From: JADJDM01 sp044352985
Lineage (GTDB): Bacteria; Bacteroidota; Bacteroidia; B-17B0; Aurantibacillaceae
Direction: 5' to 3'
NCBI GenBank assembly: GCA_044352985.1
Contig: JBILCU010000020.1
Location: forward strand, 1-42,127
DNA length: 42,127 nucleotides
Of this stretch, positions 26,525-34,437 are shown piece after piece (the first letter of the stretch is position 1; every line of letters starts with the position of its first letter). A program made the translations under genes and the position numbers. The notes below the pieces were generated by a model, which was not told where the DNA came from, did no database searches, and saw only the letters and a list, made by a program, of their open reading frames with translations.

Positions 26525-28387
26525 TTATTTCAATAATTCTTCTTCCACGTCTTTTTCCAAACGCAGATTATCAATGATAAATTCCTGGCGTGTTTGGGTG
26601 TTTTTACCCATGTAATAATTCAGCAATTGCTGAATAGATGCCTGCTGATCAAGCAAAACAGGTTCTAAACGAATATCCTTTCCAATAAAGTGTTTAAACT
26701 CATCCGGACTGATTTCACCCAATCCTTTAAATCGAGTAATTTCCGGTTTTGGTCCTAATTTAGCAATGGCAGCTTTTCTTTCCTCGTCGCTGTAACAATA
26801 AATGGTTTCTTTTTTATTCCGAACACGGAAAAGAGGCGTTTGTAAAATATATACGTGACCATTTTTTACCAAGTCAGGAAAAAACTGAAGGAAAAAAGTA
26901 AGCAGCAACAAACGAATGTGCATACCATCTACATCGGCATCGGTAGCTATTACAATGTTATTGTAACGAAGGTTTTCTAAGCCGTCTTCAATATTTAATG
27001 CAGATTGCAAGAGATTAAACTCTTCGTTTTCGTAAACTACTTTTTTTCCCAACCCAAAACAATTCAATGGTTTTCCTTTTAAGCTGAAAACCGCCTGCGT
27101 ATTAACATCTCTTGTTTTGGTAATTGATCCGCTTGCCGAATCTCCCTCACAAATAAATAAGGTGGTATCAACGCAACGTGGGTTTTTTGCATCATCTAAA
27201 TGAACGCGACAATCTCTTAATTTTTTATTGTGTAACGATGCTTTTTTTGCACGCTCGCGCGCTAATTTTTGAATACCGGATAATTCCTTACGTTCGCGTT
27301 CGTTGGCAACAATTTTTGCTTCAATTGCTTTTGCAGTTTCTGGATTTTTATGAAGGTAATTATCTAAATGTTGTTTGATAAAATCATTCACAAACGAACG
27401 CATGGATTGACCGCCTGGCGTAACTTCCTGCGAACCTAATTTAGTTTTTGTTTGAGATTCAAAAACAGGTTCTTGAACTTTTACCGACACTGCAGCGATA
27501 ATAGATTTACGAACATCTGTAGGGTCAAAATCTTTCTTAAAAAATTCACGAATGGTTTTCACCACTGCTTCTCTGAATGCAGCCTGGTGTGTTCCTCCTT
27601 GAGTGGTATATTGCCCATTTACGTAACTATAATATTCTTCTGAAAAATGCTCGTTACTGTGTGTCATTGCCAGCTCAATGTCTTCACCTTTTAAGTGTAT
27701 AATTGGATAAAGCGTTTCGCCGGAAATATTTTTCTCCAATAAATCTTTTAACCCGTTTTCTGATTTGTAGCTGTTACCATTAAAGTAAAGCGTAAGACCA
27801 GTATTTAAAAACGCATAGTTCCACAACATTCTGTCGATGTACTCATGCACGAAATGGTATTTCTTAAATATGCTGTCATCCGGACGAAACTCAACATAAG
27901 TCCCGTTGGCTTCTTTGGTATCTTCTAACTTTCCTTCTTTAATAAGATTTCCGCAATCAAATTCAGCAGATTTGCATTGCCCATCTCGATAGGAAATAAC
28001 TTTGAAGTAAATTGAAAGCGCATTTACTGCTTTGGTACCAACTCCGTTTAATCCGATAGATTTTTTAAATGCGTCGCTATCGTATTTACCACCTGTGTTT
28101 ATTTTAGAAACAACATCAACTAATTTCCCAAGAGGAATGCCCCGCCCATAATCTCTTATAGATACAACACCATCTTTAACGGATACTTGAATTTTTTTTC
28201 CGGCACCCATCATGAACTCATCAATGGAATTATCCATTACCTCTTTCAACAAAACATAAATACCGTCGTCAAAGGCAGATCCGTCACCTAATTTACCAAT
28301 GTACATGCCGGGACGCATACGGATATGTTCTTTCCAGTCGAGTGATTTTATGCTGTCTTCGTTATAGTTTGTGTTTTGTTTTGACAT
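26525..28387 (-). CDS. parE: DNA topoisomerase IV subunit B
   Basis: A 620-residue type IIA topoisomerase subunit. The GHKL ATPase is shown by EVMDNSIDEF, DYGRGIPLGKL and GLNGVGTKAVNALS. The transducer follows, then the TOPRIM domain with FICEGDSASGSI and IATDADVDGMHIR, and the C-terminal FKGLGEISPDEFKHFIG. Length and the absence of the long GyrB insert suit ParE rather than GyrB; I see no ParC here. It decatenates chromosomes and relaxes supercoils with ParC. The region 28388-28724 upstream contains the structured repeat element at 28447. Confidence 0.92.
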   Translation of the reverse strand: MSKQNTNYNEDSIKSLDWKEHIRMRPGMYIGKLGDGSAFDDGIYVLLKEVMDNSIDEFMMGAGKKIQVSVKDGVVSIRDYGRGIPLGKLVDVVSKINTGGKYDSDAFKKSIGLNGVGTKAVNALSIYFKVISYRDGQCKSAEFDCGNLIKEGKLEDTKEANGTYVEFRPDDSIFKKYHFVHEYIDRMLWNYAFLNTGLTLYFNGNSYKSENGLKDLLEKNISGETLYPIIHLKGEDIELAMTHSNEHFSEEYYSYVNGQYTTQGGTHQAAFREAVVKTIREFFKKDFDPTDVRKSIIAAVSVKVQEPVFESQTKTKLGSQEVTPGGQSMRSFVNDFIKQHLDNYLHKNPETAKAIEAKIVANERERKELSGIQKLARERAKKASLHNKKLRDCRVHLDDAKNPRCVDTTLFICEGDSASGSITKTRDVNTQAVFSLKGKPLNCFGLGKKVVYENEEFNLLQSALNIEDGLENLRYNNIVIATDADVDGMHIRLLLLTFFLQFFPDLVKNGHVYILQTPLFRVRNKKETIYCYSDEERKAAIAKLGPKPEITRFKGLGEISPDEFKHFIGKDIRLEPVLLDQQASIQQLLNYYMGKNTQTRQEFIIDNLRLEKDVEEELLK

Positions 28388-28446
28388 GTTGGTTTAAAAT
28401 TTTTTAATTCTATTTTATTATTGAAATTTATTATTCTTTTAACTAT

Positions 28447-28602
28447 GTACTTTCTTTTACTTGATTAAAAGAAAGTACCAAAGAAAAATCAAGAAATTGC
28501 CAAGGCAATCGCAATAAATTGCGACCAACAAACAAAAGCTAAAATGTCTCCAAGGCTTCAACATTTTTTAACGCTTTTGTTTGTTTTTGCTGCGCCAATT
28601 TC
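28447..28602. repeat. Structured extragenic element, copy A
   Basis: About 156 bp. Hairpin H1 (28447-28459 with 28466-28478, 13 bp, loop CTTGAT at 28460-28465). ATCAAG at 28488-28493 is complementary to that loop. GAAATTG (28493-28499) pairs with CAATTTC (28596-28602). H2 is TCGCAAT/ATTGCGA (28509-28524). H3 is a compound stem, 28527-28539 with 28573-28585 (13 bp), inner AAAATGT/ACATTTT at 28541-28547 and 28561-28567. The same fold is in copy B at 29588. The element has no ORF and is not a known RNA class to me. Confidence 0.85.
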
Positions 28603-28724
28603 ATTTTAATATTTCATACTTCAGTTACTTTATTGAAAAATATTTTTTCAGTTAATTTTTTTCAAAAGAAGAGGGGAGATATATTTTAATTTTTAAAAAT
28701 CTGAATTCTAAAATCTAATATAAA

Positions 28725-29507
28725 TTACCTTCCGTCTCCATCAAATAAATTTCCTAATCCTCCTAAAATACTTCCTTCTTCTTTTCTTGCGCCTGTTCCA
28801 TAGGATAAAATTCTACTTGCCAATCGGCTGATAGGAAGAGTTTGAATCCAAACTTTTCCAGGACCTCTTAGGGTTGCATAAAAAATTCCTTCACCACCAA
28901 ACAAGGTATTTTTAATTCCGCCAACAAATTGAATATCGTAATCTATAGAGCTTGTGAATGCAACAATACATCCAGTATCAACTTTTAAAAGTTCACCGTG
29001 GTTGAGGTCTTTTTCAATTACATGACCACCGCTGTGTACAAAAGCTAATCCGTCACCTTCCAACTTTTGCATGATAAAACCTTCACCACCGAATAATCCG
29101 GTTCCTAATTTCTTTTGAAATTCAATACCAACAGCAACACCTTTGGCGGCACACAAAAAACTATCTTTTTGGCAAATGATTTTACCGCCATGGTATTGTA
29201 AGTTTAAAGGAATAATTTTTCCTGCATAAGGTGCGGCAAAAGATACTCTCCTTTTTTCGGGAGTTTGGTTGGTGTAAACGGTCATAAATAAATTTTCGCC
29301 TGTTAACAAACGCTTACCTGCCGAAAATAATTTATTCATGAATCCTTTGTCGGTACCGTCGCCAAAAAGCGTTTCCATTTGAATGCCATCATTCATCATC
29401 ATAAAACTTCCTGGTTCTGCAATTACTGCTTCGTTTGGGTCCAGTTCCACTTCAACGCATTGCATTTCTTCGCCAAATAATTTGTAATCGATTTCGTGGT
29501 TTCTCAT
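28725..29507 (-). CDS. AIM24/TIGR00266 family protein
   Basis: A 260-residue cytoplasmic protein of the AIM24 (TIGR00266) family, built of repeated beta-strands: LDPNEAVIAEPGSFMMMNDG, KIICQKDSFLCAAKG, LGTGLFGGEGFIMQKLEGDG, LAFVHSGGHVIEKDL, NTLFGGEGIFYATLRGPGKV and a C-terminal glycine-rich tail (GSILGGLGNLFDGDG). The biochemical role is not established in bacteria. It is bracketed by the two structured extragenic elements (28447-28602 and 29588-29755) and by a TCGA repeat 17 bp upstream of its start. Confidence 0.88.
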   Translation of the reverse strand: MRNHEIDYKLFGEEMQCVEVELDPNEAVIAEPGSFMMMNDGIQMETLFGDGTDKGFMNKLFSAGKRLLTGENLFMTVYTNQTPEKRRVSFAAPYAGKIIPLNLQYHGGKIICQKDSFLCAAKGVAVGIEFQKKLGTGLFGGEGFIMQKLEGDGLAFVHSGGHVIEKDLNHGELLKVDTGCIVAFTSSIDYDIQFVGGIKNTLFGGEGIFYATLRGPGKVWIQTLPISRLASRILSYGTGARKEEGSILGGLGNLFDGDGR

Positions 29508-29524
29508 TTTTTAATTAATTTTTG

Positions 29525-29552
29525 TTGTCACTTCGAGCGTAGTCGAGAAGTG
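29525..29552. repeat. Solo short TCGA-rich extragenic repeat
   Basis: TTGTCACTTCGAGCGTAGTC followed by GAGAAGTG repeats the element at 693-720 with one loop base changed (GCGTAG versus GCATAG). It lies between the AIM24 start and structured element B. Confidence 0.85.
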
Positions 29553-29587
29553 AAAATTAAACCTTTTAGCTTTCACTTTCCTGCTAT

Positions 29588-29755
29588 TTACTTTCTTTTG
29601 CTTGATCAAAAGAAAGTAACAAAGAAAAATCAAGAAATTGTCAAGGCAACATTTAAAAAACTTTAGTTTTTTAAATAACACTCAATAAAAGCTAAAACGC
29701 CTCCAGGGCTTCGGCGTTTCTTAACGCTTTTATCTCATTTTGCTGCGCCAATTTC
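29588..29755. repeat. Structured extragenic element, copy B
   Basis: About 168 bp, same orientation and order as copy A. H1 is 29588-29600 with 29607-29619 (13 bp, loop CTTGAT at 29601-29606). ATCAAG at 29629-29634 is complementary to the loop. GAAATTG (29634-29640) pairs with CAATTTC (29749-29755). H2 has a different sequence but is again a hairpin (29651-29662 with 29665-29676, 12 bp). H3 is ATAAAAGC/GCTTTTAT (29685-29692, 29726-29733) with inner AAACGCC/GGCGTTT (29695-29701, 29713-29719). It lies between ychF and the AIM24 gene. Confidence 0.85.
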
Positions 29756-29823
29756 ACTTTTTAAATAAGTCAACTTTTTAATTTTCCATTTTTATTCAGA
29801 AATAATAAAACAAGAAATAATTC

Positions 29824-30924
29824 CTACACATTAAATCTAAAGTGCATTACATCGCCGTCTGAAACAGTGTATTCTTTCCCTTCTACTCTTAATTTACCGG
29901 CATCGCGGCAAGCAGATTCTGAACCAAAATGAAGGTAATCGTTATAGGCAATTACTTCAGCTTTAATAAAACCTTTTTCAAAATCGGTATGAATTACTCC
30001 GGCAGCTTCCGGTGCTTTCATGCCTTTGGTAATGGTCCATGCTCTTACTTCTTTTACACCTGCGGTAAAGTAAGTTTGAAGATTCAATAATCGGTATGCT
30101 GACTTAATCAGTTTGTTTACACCAGGCTCATCTAAGCCCATTTCAGCTAAAAACATTTGTTTTTCTTCATATGTTTCCAATGCTGCAATTTCACTTTCCA
30201 TTTGAGCAGTTATGATTAACAATTCAGCATTTTCATTTATAATCACTTCACGAACTTTCTCAACAAAATGGTTTCCAGATTTTGCAGAAGTCTCGTCAAC
30301 ATTACATACATACATTACCGGTTTAATGGTTAACAAATGTAAATCCGCAACATAAGGTAATTCATTTTCTTCTAGGTTTGCAGCACGAGCTGATTGACCA
30401 CTTTCTAAAATTTGTTTTACTTTTAAAAGAGTGTTGTAGGTTTTTACAGCTTCTTTATCATTGCCTGTTTTGGCTTGTTTTTCAAACTTTTTTAGTTTTA
30501 TATCAACACTTTCCAGATCTTTCAATTGTAATTCGGTATCAATGATTTCTTTATCACGAACTGGATTTACAGAGCCATCAACATGAACCACGTTAGGATC
30601 GTCAAAGCAACGTAAAACGTGCAAAATAGCATTACACTCACGAATGTTTGCTAAAAATTTATTTCCTAATCCTTCACCTTTGCTTGCGCCTTTTACTAAA
30701 CCAGCAATGTCTACAATTTCAACCGTTGTAGGAAGTATATTCTGTGGTTTTACAAATTCGGCCAACTTTGTTAAACGTTCATCGGGTACAGTAATTGTTC
30801 CAACATTAGGATCAATAGTGCAAAACGGAAAATTAGCCGCCTGCGCTTTAGCATTACTTAAACAATTAAACAAGGTTGATTTTCCAACATTTGGTAAACC
30901 TACAATTCCACATTTTAAAGCCAT
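29824..30924 (-). CDS. ychF: Redox-regulated ATPase YchF (Obg family)
   Basis: A 366-residue P-loop protein. The G1 motif is GLPNVGKSTLFNCLSNA, followed by DIAGLVKGASKGEGLGNKFL (G3). In place of NKxD it has NVDE (YVCNVDETS), the variant that gives YchF its ATP preference. The C-terminal TGS-like domain is at about 280-366 (FTAGVKEVRAWTITKGMKAP, YTVSDGDVMHFRFNV). It binds ribosomes and affects translation and stress response. A perfect -7 box (TATATTTG on minus, 30949-30956) precedes it. It is divergent from the ppiD-like gene. Confidence 0.97.
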   Translation of the reverse strand: MALKCGIVGLPNVGKSTLFNCLSNAKAQAANFPFCTIDPNVGTITVPDERLTKLAEFVKPQNILPTTVEIVDIAGLVKGASKGEGLGNKFLANIRECNAILHVLRCFDDPNVVHVDGSVNPVRDKEIIDTELQLKDLESVDIKLKKFEKQAKTGNDKEAVKTYNTLLKVKQILESGQSARAANLEENELPYVADLHLLTIKPVMYVCNVDETSAKSGNHFVEKVREVIINENAELLIITAQMESEIAALETYEEKQMFLAEMGLDEPGVNKLIKSAYRLLNLQTYFTAGVKEVRAWTITKGMKAPEAAGVIHTDFEKGFIKAEVIAYNDYLHFGSESACRDAGKLRVEGKEYTVSDGDVMHFRFNV

Positions 30925-30948
30925 AAATTTATTTTATTTTAAAGAGTG

Positions 30949-30956
30949 CAAATATA
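30949..30956 (-). promoter_or_regulatory. -7 box of ychF
   Basis: TATATTTG on the minus strand, perfect match, 25 nt before the ATG at 30924. No -33 element was found at the usual distance. Confidence 0.5.
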
Positions 30957-31125
30957 TTAACATTGAAACTGTGAGTTTACCCTTAAGGTTATTTTTATGC
31001 AAAAAGGTTATAAACAAATGTTAGTTAATTAAAATAAAATTGATTTTTTATATTGTAAATTGTAATTGTCTCATAATCAGAAATAAAAACTAAAACTGAA
31101 CAGATTTTTATTATGGAAATTAAAT

Positions 31126-31133
31126 TATATTTG
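31126..31133 (+). promoter_or_regulatory. -7 box of the ppiD-like gene
   Basis: TATATTTG, perfect match, 24 nt before the ATG at 31157. The -33 is only a T-run. Confidence 0.5.
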
Positions 31134-31156
31134 CACTCTTTTTATTAGAAATTTAT

Positions 31157-33349
31157 ATGAGCATTTTAGAAAAAATTCGTAGTAAAACCGGTCTTTTAGT
31201 TGGATTTGTTGGTTTAGCATTAGTTATTTTTATTCTACAAGCAGCATTTGATGCTGGTGGAAAATTGTTTGGGACCAACGATACCTCCGTTGGCTCTATA
31301 AAAGGAGAAGACATTGATTACAATGAGCTTAAAACAAAAGTTGATGAGTTTGTTGCTAATTATTCTGCAAATGGTCAACAAGTTGATGATAACACTCGTT
31401 CAATGATAATTGACCAAGCATGGTCTGCTATTGTAAATGATAGAGTTTTAAAAACAGAATTTGCAAAATTAGGTATTGAAGTTAGTGAAGATGAGTTAAC
31501 TGATTTGATGCTTGTTCACCCACATTCTTATGTAAACTCTTATTTTACCGATAGACAAAGTGGAAAGGTATTTGAGCAATTTGCAGATGCCCAAGGCAGT
31601 TTAGATGTGAAAAAATTAAATTCTTTTGTTGCAAAAATGACACCTGAACAAGAAAAATTCTGGGTTCAGTTAGAAGAGCAAATTCGTGATATCAGAAAAA
31701 ATGAAAAATACTACAGTTTAATTAAAAAAGGTATTTATGCAACTTCTAATGAAGCCAAATTTGATGATAAAGCTTCAAAAAGAATGATGAATGTTAAGTT
31801 TGTTCTAAAACCTTATTCTCTTATTCCTGATTCAACTATTAAAATTTCAGACGAGGAATTGAAAAATTATTACAATCAAAATCAATATAAATATATTGTT
31901 GATGAGGCATCTCGTAAAATTGATTATTTAGTGTGGGAAGCTGAAGCATCTAAAGAAGATATTGAAGAATTAAAAAAGAACATGGTTCAATTTGCTAACG
32001 ATTTCAGAGAGCGTAAAACTCCGGCTGAAGACAGTGCTTTTATACAAAATACAAATGACAATCAAGCAATGGATATTGCTTCATTTAAAAAAGGAAATAT
32101 CAACCCTAATATTGATACATCAATTTATAATTCTCCTGTTGGTTCTGTTTTTGGACCATATGCAGAAGGTGAACAATTTAAAGTATCTAAATTGATGAAA
32201 ATTACTTCCTCTTTAGATTCTGCAAAAGTTAGACACATTTTAATTGCCTATGCAGGTTCAGGTGCATCACAAGAAGTAAAAAGATCAAAAGATCAGGCTA
32301 AAAAATTAGCCGATAGTTTATTAGCACTACTAAGAAAAGGCGCAAAATTCCCTGAGTATGTAAAAAATTATTCTGACGATGGTGGCAAAAAAATGCCTCC
32401 AAATAAAAAAGAAAACGAAGATTGGACAGGTAAAGATGGTAACTATGGTTGGTTAAACGAAAACAGTGGATTTGTTGAGCCTTTTAAACGTTTTGGATTA
32501 GATGGTAAAAAAGCTGATTTAGGAGTTGTTGAGTCTAATTTTGGATATCATATCATGGAAGTTTTAGATGTAAGTAAAGGACGTCAGAATAACTACACTT
32601 TAGGTACAATAAGCACAACAATTGCTCCTAGCTCTAACACTGTTCAGTCATTCTATGCTAAAGCATCTGAATTTTCGGGCAAAAATAATACAGGAGAGTT
32701 GTTTGATAAGGCAATAGACGCTGAAAAACTAAACAAACGTGTTTCAGGTGAAATAAAAGAAAATGATAAAAACATTCCTGGTATTGAAAATCCAAAAGAG
32801 TTAGTAAGATGGATGTTTAAAGCACAAGTGAATGATATTTCTGAAGCATTTACTTTTGGGAATCGTTTTGTTGTTGCAAAACTAACAGAAGTAAAAGACA
32901 AAGGTTTTGCAGCATTAGAATCAGTTAAAGATGATGTAACATTAAAAGCAAAACAAGAGAAAAAAGCTGAACAATTATTAAATGAAATAAAAACTAAAGC
33001 TGCAAATTCTAAATCGTTAGATGATTACGCATCAAAACTTGGAGTAACTGTTGCAGCTGCTGATAATTTTAATTTTGCAAACACAAATGTTCCTAATGTT
33101 GGTAAAGATGATTTATTTGCAGGAGCTGTTTCTGCATTAAAAGTAAATACGATTAGTAATCCAATAAAAGGTACTTCGGGAGTATATATTGCAAAAATTG
33201 AAAATGAAAATTATGTTCCTGCAAAAGATTTGAAAGAAAATAAAAAAGCTGTTTCAAATGCCATTACAGGTAGAGCTGATTTTGAGGTTTTTGAAGCTTT
33301 GAAAAAATTAGCAGACATTGAAGATCATAAAGCACAACGCGATTTTTAA
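31157..33349 (+). CDS. PpiD-like membrane-anchored peptidyl-prolyl isomerase
   Basis: A 730-residue inner-membrane-anchored periplasmic foldase. One N-terminal transmembrane helix (residues about 12-31, GLLVGFVGLALVIFILQAAF) is followed by a SurA_N-like chaperone domain and a parvulin PPIase domain at about 353-473 (VRHILIAYAGSGA, YGWLNENSGFVEPF, SNFGYHIMEVLDV). A long C-terminal chaperone region follows. It probably helps outer-membrane and T9SS proteins fold. In other bacteria it is PpiD-like; in Bacteroidota the family is often just called peptidylprolyl isomerase. The downstream hairpin at 33366 is a strong terminator. Confidence 0.9.
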   Translation: MSILEKIRSKTGLLVGFVGLALVIFILQAAFDAGGKLFGTNDTSVGSIKGEDIDYNELKTKVDEFVANYSANGQQVDDNTRSMIIDQAWSAIVNDRVLKTEFAKLGIEVSEDELTDLMLVHPHSYVNSYFTDRQSGKVFEQFADAQGSLDVKKLNSFVAKMTPEQEKFWVQLEEQIRDIRKNEKYYSLIKKGIYATSNEAKFDDKASKRMMNVKFVLKPYSLIPDSTIKISDEELKNYYNQNQYKYIVDEASRKIDYLVWEAEASKEDIEELKKNMVQFANDFRERKTPAEDSAFIQNTNDNQAMDIASFKKGNINPNIDTSIYNSPVGSVFGPYAEGEQFKVSKLMKITSSLDSAKVRHILIAYAGSGASQEVKRSKDQAKKLADSLLALLRKGAKFPEYVKNYSDDGGKKMPPNKKENEDWTGKDGNYGWLNENSGFVEPFKRFGLDGKKADLGVVESNFGYHIMEVLDVSKGRQNNYTLGTISTTIAPSSNTVQSFYAKASEFSGKNNTGELFDKAIDAEKLNKRVSGEIKENDKNIPGIENPKELVRWMFKAQVNDISEAFTFGNRFVVAKLTEVKDKGFAALESVKDDVTLKAKQEKKAEQLLNEIKTKAANSKSLDDYASKLGVTVAAADNFNFANTNVPNVGKDDLFAGAVSALKVNTISNPIKGTSGVYIAKIENENYVPAKDLKENKKAVSNAITGRADFEVFEALKKLADIEDHKAQRDF

Positions 33350-33365
33350 AATAAATTCATAACGG

Positions 33366-33397
33366 AAAAAAGCGGCCAATGAAATGGCCGCTTTTTT
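33366..33397 (+). terminator. Terminator between the ppiD-like gene and fbp
   Basis: AAAAAAGCGGCCA (33366-33378) pairs with TGGCCGCTTTTTT (33385-33397). The T-run ends 19 nt before the fbp ATG, so fbp has little room for a promoter of its own. Confidence 0.88.
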
Positions 33398-33416
33398 AAT
33401 TTTAATCAAATAAAAA

Positions 33417-34418
33417 ATGAAAGTAAAAACATTAGGTCAGTTCATCATTGAAAAACAAAAAGATTTTCCATATTCTAAAGGTGAATTGTCGAGATTATTA
33501 AGAGATATTGGAATTGCTGCTAAAATTGTTCATCGTGAAGTAAATAAGGCTGGATTAGTTGAAATTTTAGGTGATACCGGAGATATAAATGTGCAAGGTG
33601 AAGTAGTGAAAAAAATGGATGTTTTTGCAAATGACCAATTTATTGCAGCTTTAAAAGCGGGTGGGGAATGTTGCGCAATGGCTTCTGAAGAAAATGAAGA
33701 CATCATTCAGATTGATACTCCAGCGTCAAAAAATGCAAAGTATGTAGTAGCATTTGATCCATTAGATGGTTCAAGTAATATCGATGTAAATGTATCTGTT
33801 GGAACAATTTTTTCTATTTATCGTCGCCAATCATTAAGTGGACCGGGACAATTGGAAGATTTTCTTCAGCCTGGAACAGAATTGGTTGCTGCAGGATATA
33901 TTATTTATGGTTCATCAACGATGTTGATGTATACAACAGGTAAAGGTGTAAACGGATTTACACTTGATCCGAGTATTGGCGAATTTTGTTTATCACATCC
34001 GGATATTAAAACACCTCAAACAGGAAGTATTTATTCGTTAAACGAAGGAAACCATTTGCATTTTCCTGAAGGAGTAAAAAAATACATTAAGTATTGTCAG
34101 GAAGAAGACAAAGCAACCAATCGCCCTTATTCTTCAAGATATATTGGCAGCGGTGTAGCTGATTTTCACAGAAATTTATTAAAAGGTGGAATATTTATTT
34201 ACCCATCTACTTCAAAATCACCAAAAGGTAAATTACGTTTATTATACGAATGTAACCCATTGGCATTTATAATAGAACAAGCTGGTGGAAAGGCAACAGA
34301 TGGTAAAGGAAGAATTATGGAATTACCAATAAAAGAATTGCATCAACGTACACCTTTGTTTATTGGTTCGCCAGCAATGGTTGAAAAAGCCATGGAGTTT
34401 ATGGCAAAATATAATTAA
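33417..34418 (+). CDS. fbp: Class 1 fructose-1,6-bisphosphatase
   Basis: A 333-residue cytoplasmic enzyme of gluconeogenesis that hydrolyses fructose-1,6-bisphosphate. The metal/phosphate motif is AFDPLDGSSNIDVNVSVGTI, with GGECCAMASEENEDII before it. The substrate-binding part is SRYIGSGVADFHRNLLKGGI and LYECNPLAFIIEQAGGKATD. Length and motifs match the class 1 family. It follows the terminator after ppiD by 19 nt and ends 19 nt from the convergent pafA-like gene. Confidence 0.97.
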   Translation: MKVKTLGQFIIEKQKDFPYSKGELSRLLRDIGIAAKIVHREVNKAGLVEILGDTGDINVQGEVVKKMDVFANDQFIAALKAGGECCAMASEENEDIIQIDTPASKNAKYVVAFDPLDGSSNIDVNVSVGTIFSIYRRQSLSGPGQLEDFLQPGTELVAAGYIIYGSSTMLMYTTGKGVNGFTLDPSIGEFCLSHPDIKTPQTGSIYSLNEGNHLHFPEGVKKYIKYCQEEDKATNRPYSSRYIGSGVADFHRNLLKGGIFIYPSTSKSPKGKLRLLYECNPLAFIIEQAGGKATDGKGRIMELPIKELHQRTPLFIGSPAMVEKAMEFMAKYN

Positions 34419-34437
34419 ACAAAGTTTTTATTGGTTT

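Noticed and set aside
28725..29507. AIM24 gene as a transposon passenger
   Set aside because: The flanking elements carry no transposase or target-site duplication that I can see, so mobility is not supported beyond the direct-repeat layout.
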